From Flavobacterium solisilvae (GTDB lineage: Bacteria; Bacteroidota; Bacteroidia; Flavobacteriales; Flavobacteriaceae): a stretch of DNA of 64,000 nucleotides. A model generated the notes under the pieces. The model was not told where the DNA came from and searched no databases. It saw nothing but the letters and a program-made list of their open reading frames with translations. The position numbers and the translations under genes were made by a program. Positions 60,849 to 64,000 of this stretch are shown here, piece after piece. The DNA is taken from assembly GCF_012911605.1 (NCBI RefSeq), contig NZ_JAAMPT010000207.1:248001-312000 (forward strand), given 5' to 3'. Every line of letters starts with the position of its first letter. Within the stretch, counting starts at the first letter, position 1.

Positions 60849-61349
60849 ATGACTAGAGAAGAAAAATCAATCGCGATAGAAGATTTAACTGCAAAGTTGG
60901 CTGATGCAAACATTGTATATATTGCAGATACATCTGGATTAAATGCAGAAACTACTTCAAACTTAAGAAGAGCTTGTTTTAAAGCTGGAATTAAATTAGA
61001 AGTTGTGAAAAACACATTACTTGAAAAAGCAATGGAAGCTTCTGCTAATGATTATGGAGATTTACCATTAGTATTAAAAGGAAATTCATCAATTTTAATT
61101 GCTGAAGTAGCAAATGCTCCTGCAAAAATCATTAAAGATTTCCGTAAGAAATCTGATAAACCACTTTTAAAAGGTGCTTTCATTAATAACGAAATCTACA
61201 TCGGAGATAACTTATTAGATAGCTTAGCATCTCTTAAATCTAAAGAAGAAGTTATCGGTGAAATCATCGGATTACTTCAATCTCCTGCTAAACGAGTACT
61301 TTCGGCTTTATTGAATAATGCTGAACAAAAAGGTGAAGCGGCTGAATAA
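60849..61349 (+). CDS. rplJ: 50S ribosomal protein uL10
   Basis: Base of the L7/L12 stalk. 166 residues, MTREEKSIAIEDLTAKLADAN, LRRACFKAGIKLEVVKNTLL, and a C-terminal helix region that binds bL12. Only 23 bp separate it from rplA, so the long L10 leader found in gammaproteobacteria is not present. Confidence 0.97.
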   Translation: MTREEKSIAIEDLTAKLADANIVYIADTSGLNAETTSNLRRACFKAGIKLEVVKNTLLEKAMEASANDYGDLPLVLKGNSSILIAEVANAPAKIIKDFRKKSDKPLLKGAFINNEIYIGDNLLDSLASLKSKEEVIGEIIGLLQSPAKRVLSALLNNAEQKGEAAE

Positions 61350-61405
61350 TCGAGCAGACTAAAAAAACATATTTAATTAAAAGAACATTTTAAACGATAG
61401 AAAAA

Positions 61406-61777
61406 ATGGCAGATTTAAAACAATTCGCAGAACAATTAGTTAACTTAACAGTTAAAGAAGTTAACGATTTAGCAACAATATTAAAAGACGAGTATGGTAT
61501 CGAGCCAGCTGCTGCAGCTGTAGTAGTTGCTGCTGGTGGAGGTGATGCTGGTGCTGCTGAAGAGCAAACAGAATTTACAGTAGTATTGAAAGATGCTGGT
61601 GCTTCTAAATTAGCAGTAGTTAAAGCGGTTAAAGAATTAACAGGTCTTGGCTTGAAAGAAGCAAAAGATATCGTTGATGGTGCACCTTCTAACATTAAAG
61701 AAGGAGTTTCTAAAGCAGAAGCTGAAGGTTTGAAAAAATCTTTAGAAGAAGCTGGAGCTGTTGTTGAGTTAAAATAA
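61406..61777 (+). CDS. rplL: 50S ribosomal protein bL12 (L7/L12)
   Basis: Stalk protein present in multiple copies. 123 residues: N-terminal dimerisation helix region, Ala/Gly-rich hinge ([19 protein letters not shown]), C-terminal domain ([46 protein letters not shown]). It is followed by a long 262-bp gap to rpoB that contains two hairpins. Confidence 0.98.
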   Translation: MADLKQFAEQLVNLTVKEVNDLATILKDEYGIEPAAAAVVVAAGGGDAGAAEEQTEFTVVLKDAGASKLAVVKAVKELTGLGLKEAKDIVDGAPSNIKEGVSKAEAEGLKKSLEEAGAVVELK

Positions 61778-61799
61778 TAACACACCGGTTTTAGAACTA

Positions 61800-61841
61800 G
61801 GTTTAGGTCTTGAGTTAATCCTCAAAGACCTAAACCATTTT
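61800..61841 (+). terminator. Hairpin 1 between rplL and rpoB
   Basis: GGTTTAGGTCTTGAG (61800-61814) pairs with CTCAAAGACCTAAACC (61821-61836), one bulged A, followed by ATTTTT. It fits a partial terminator or attenuator that reduces rpoB relative to rplL, as known in other bacteria. Confidence 0.75.
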
Positions 61842-61916
61842 TCGTATAATAAAATTATATAAATTTTATTACTGCATAGCTCAAATAACGAAGGAGCTTT
61901 TAATCAACACGAAGAA

Positions 61917-61947
61917 AAAAATAGACAATTTTTCCTGGTCTATTTTT
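61917..61947 (+). repeat. Hairpin 2 between rplL and rpoB
   Basis: Perfect 10-bp inverted repeat AAAAATAGAC / GTCTATTTTT (61917-61926 and 61938-61947) with an 11-nt loop, about 90 bp before the rpoB ATG. The T run is in the arm itself. Confidence 0.7.
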
Positions 61948-62039
61948 AAGAGGTATTGATTATCAAAAAAAGGAAAGTAGAGATTGAACAGTGTTTTTAC
62001 ACAAAAATTACTTTTTTTAAATCAAAATTTTGTCCATTG

Positions 62040-64000
62040 ATGATAACAAATCAGACTGAAAGATTGAATTTTGCCTCAACAAAAAATATACCTCAATATC
62101 CAGATTTTCTAGATGTTCAGGTAAAATCTTTTAAAGATTTCTTCCAATTAGAAACGAAATCAGACGAAAGAGGCAACGAAGGTTTATACAACACCTTCAT
62201 GGAGAACTTCCCAATAACTGATACAAGAAACCAATTTGTATTAGAATTTTTAGATTACTTCGTTGATCCGCCACGTTACACGATTGAAGAATGTATCGAT
62301 AGAGGTTTAACTTACAGCGTTCCGCTTAAAGCTAGACTTAAACTTTACTGTACAGATCCAGAGCATGAGGATTTTGAAACTATCGTTCAAGACGTATATC
62401 TAGGAACAATTCCTTACATGACACCAAGTGGTACATTCGTTATCAATGGTGCTGAAAGAGTTGTGGTTTCTCAGTTACACCGTTCACCTGGAGTTTTCTT
62501 TGGACAATCATTCCATGCTAATGGGACCAAATTATATTCTGCCAGAGTAATTCCTTTCAAAGGTTCTTGGATAGAATTTGCTACCGATATCAATAACGTA
62601 ATGTATGCGTATATCGATAGAAAGAAAAAATTACCAGTAACGACTCTTTTCCGTGCTATTGGATTTGAGCGTGATAAAGATATTCTTGAAATTTTTGATC
62701 TTGCAGAAGAAATCAAAGTTTCAAAAACAGGTCTTAAAAAATACATCGGTAGAAAACTTGCTGCACGTGTTTTGAATACATGGCATGAAGATTTCGTTGA
62801 CGAAGATACAGGTGAAGTAGTATCTATCGAGCGTAATGAAATTATATTAGATCGTGATACTATTATTGATAAAGATAATGTAGAAGAAATCATTGACTCT
62901 AATGTAAAATCTATTTTGTTACACAAAGAGGATAATAACCAAGCAGATTATGCTATTATCCACAACACGTTGCAAAAAGACCCAACAAACTCTGAAAAAG
63001 AAGCTGTTGAGCACATCTATCGTCAGTTGCGTAATGCAGAACCGCCTGATGAAGAAACTGCTCGTGGTATTATAGATAAATTATTCTTCTCTGACCAACG
63101 TTATAACTTAGGTGAAGTAGGTCGTTATAGAATGAACAAGAAGTTAAACCTTGATATTCCTATGGAAAAACAAGTTTTAACTAAAGAAGATATCATTACT
63201 ATCGTAAAATATTTGATTGAGTTAATCAATTCAAAAGCTGAGATTGATGATATCGACCACTTGTCAAACCGTCGTGTTAGAACAGTTGGTGAACAACTTT
63301 CTCAACAATTTGGTGTTGGTTTGGCTCGTATGGCAAGAACCATTCGTGAGAGAATGAACGTTAGAGATAACGAGGTGTTTACACCAATCGATTTGATTAA
63401 TGCTAAAACATTATCATCGGTTATCAACTCTTTCTTTGGAACTAACCAGTTATCTCAATTTATGGATCAAACCAATCCATTAGCAGAGATTACACACAAA
63501 AGAAGATTATCAGCACTTGGACCAGGTGGGCTTTCTAGAGAAAGAGCTGGTTTCGAGGTTCGTGACGTTCACTATACGCACTACGGAAGACTTTGTCCAA
63601 TTGAAACTCCTGAAGGACCAAACATTGGATTGATTTCATCTCTTGGTGTTTATGCTAAAGTAAACGGAATGGGATTCATCGAAACGCCTTACCGTAAAGT
63701 TACCAACGGACAAGTTGACTTAGTTTCTGAACCTATTTATTTAAGTGCAGAAGAAGAAGAAGGAAAAATGATTGCTCAGGCAAACATTGAAATGGATGCA
63801 AAAGGAACAATTACTGCTGATAAAGTAATTGCTCGTGAAGAAGGCGATTTCCCAGTAGTTGAACCAAATGTTGTTCATTATACTGACGTTGCTCCAAACC
63901 AAATTGCATCTATTTCGGCTTCATTAATTCCATTCTTGGAGCATGATGATGCGAACCGTGCGTTGATGGGATCAAACATGATGCGTCAAGCCGTACCATT
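62040..64000 (+). CDS. rpoB: RNA polymerase beta subunit (partial, C-terminus off window)
   Basis: Catalytic core subunit of RNA polymerase. The ATG at 62040 opens [20 protein letters not shown] and runs to the window edge (653 codons). Clear beta signatures are [72 protein letters not shown] and [22 protein letters not shown]. The [19 protein letters not shown] stretch is the rifampicin-binding region and looks wild type in the part visible (no internal stop). Confidence 0.99.
   Translation, partial: MITNQTERLNFASTKNIPQYPDFLDVQVKSFKDFFQLETKSDERGNEGLYNTFMENFPITDTRNQFVLEFLDYFVDPPRYTIEECIDRGLTYSVPLKARLKLYCTDPEHEDFETIVQDVYLGTIPYMTPSGTFVINGAERVVVSQLHRSPGVFFGQSFHANGTKLYSARVIPFKGSWIEFATDINNVMYAYIDRKKKLPVTTLFRAIGFERDKDILEIFDLAEEIKVSKTGLKKYIGRKLAARVLNTWHEDFVDEDTGEVVSIERNEIILDRDTIIDKDNVEEIIDSNVKSILLHKEDNNQADYAIIHNTLQKDPTNSEKEAVEHIYRQLRNAEPPDEETARGIIDKLFFSDQRYNLGEVGRYRMNKKLNLDIPMEKQVLTKEDIITIVKYLIELINSKAEIDDIDHLSNRRVRTVGEQLSQQFGVGLARMARTIRERMNVRDNEVFTPIDLINAKTLSSVINSFFGTNQLSQFMDQTNPLAEITHKRRLSALGPGGLSRERAGFEVRDVHYTHYGRLCPIETPEGPNIGLISSLGVYAKVNGMGFIETPYRKVTNGQVDLVSEPIYLSAEEEEGKMIAQANIEMDAKGTITADKVIAREEGDFPVVEPNVVHYTDVAPNQIASISASLIPFLEHDDANRALMGSNMMRQAVP

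Overview
The window looks like a chromosomal segment of a member of the Flavobacteriaceae, most likely Flavobacterium or a close relative. The DNA is strongly AT-rich. Start codons sit in A-rich contexts and mostly lack Shine-Dalgarno sequences. Promoters carry the Bacteroidota -7 element TAnnTTTG. There are T9SS type A C-terminal sorting domains, a SusC/SusD pair, GSCFA and other Bacteroidota-type families. Assignments come from reading translated sequence and motifs by eye; no database search was run.

Layout. 1-6.6 kb: truncated M23 peptidase, alaS, two tandem paralogous lipoproteins, and small secreted proteins. 6.7-18.7 kb: GSCFA protein, then a compact signalling region with secreted or lipid-anchored proteins, two TPR-type sensor histidine kinases, one NarL/LuxR-type response regulator and a SUMF1-like protein. 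18.7-22.6 kb: a T9SS repeat adhesin and a DUF4230 protein. 22.6-28.1 kb: rhodanese, aromatic amino acid hydroxylase, DUF4136 lipoprotein, urocanase and two small proteins. 28.1-37.8 kb: T9SS protein, PLP deaminase, LysM glucosaminidase, hemL, two small exported proteins, lysS, lipB and rnhB. 37.9-45.6 kb: SusC/SusD, a lipoprotein and a secreted subtilisin. 45.7-55.3 kb: putative porin, cystathionine beta-synthase, a zeta-toxin-like kinase with a 57-residue partner, a PNGase F-like glycoamidase, DUF2851, PspC, HhH and acyl-CoA dehydrogenase. 55.5-64 kb: rpsU, xer recombinase, hpf, then the conserved block tRNA-Thr, tRNA-Tyr, tRNA-Thr, tuf, tRNA-Trp, secE, nusG, rplK, rplA, rplJ, rplL and truncated rpoB.

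Main discovery. In the signalling region (7.7-17.2 kb) five promoters each carry a 22-bp palindrome, consensus AAATAMGRCAWWTGYCKTATTT. In all five its right edge lies exactly 20 bp upstream of a YAnnTTTG -7 element. This fixed, class-II-activator-like geometry ties the two kinases, the response regulator and several envelope proteins into one probable regulon. The copy before the second kinase also forms the terminator-like hairpin of the upstream kinase gene. It drives an unusually long leader holding three stem-loops, the last followed by seven T, so it may make a small RNA or an attenuated leader.

Other points of interest: a four-member family of intergenic repeats; an rpsU gene with a strong Shine-Dalgarno in a genome that otherwise avoids it; hairpins at the start of the tRNA-tuf transcript and between rplL and rpoB; a 115-residue membrane protein with an HExxH motif; a possible toxin-antitoxin pair; and an unusual two-domain PNGase F-like protein.
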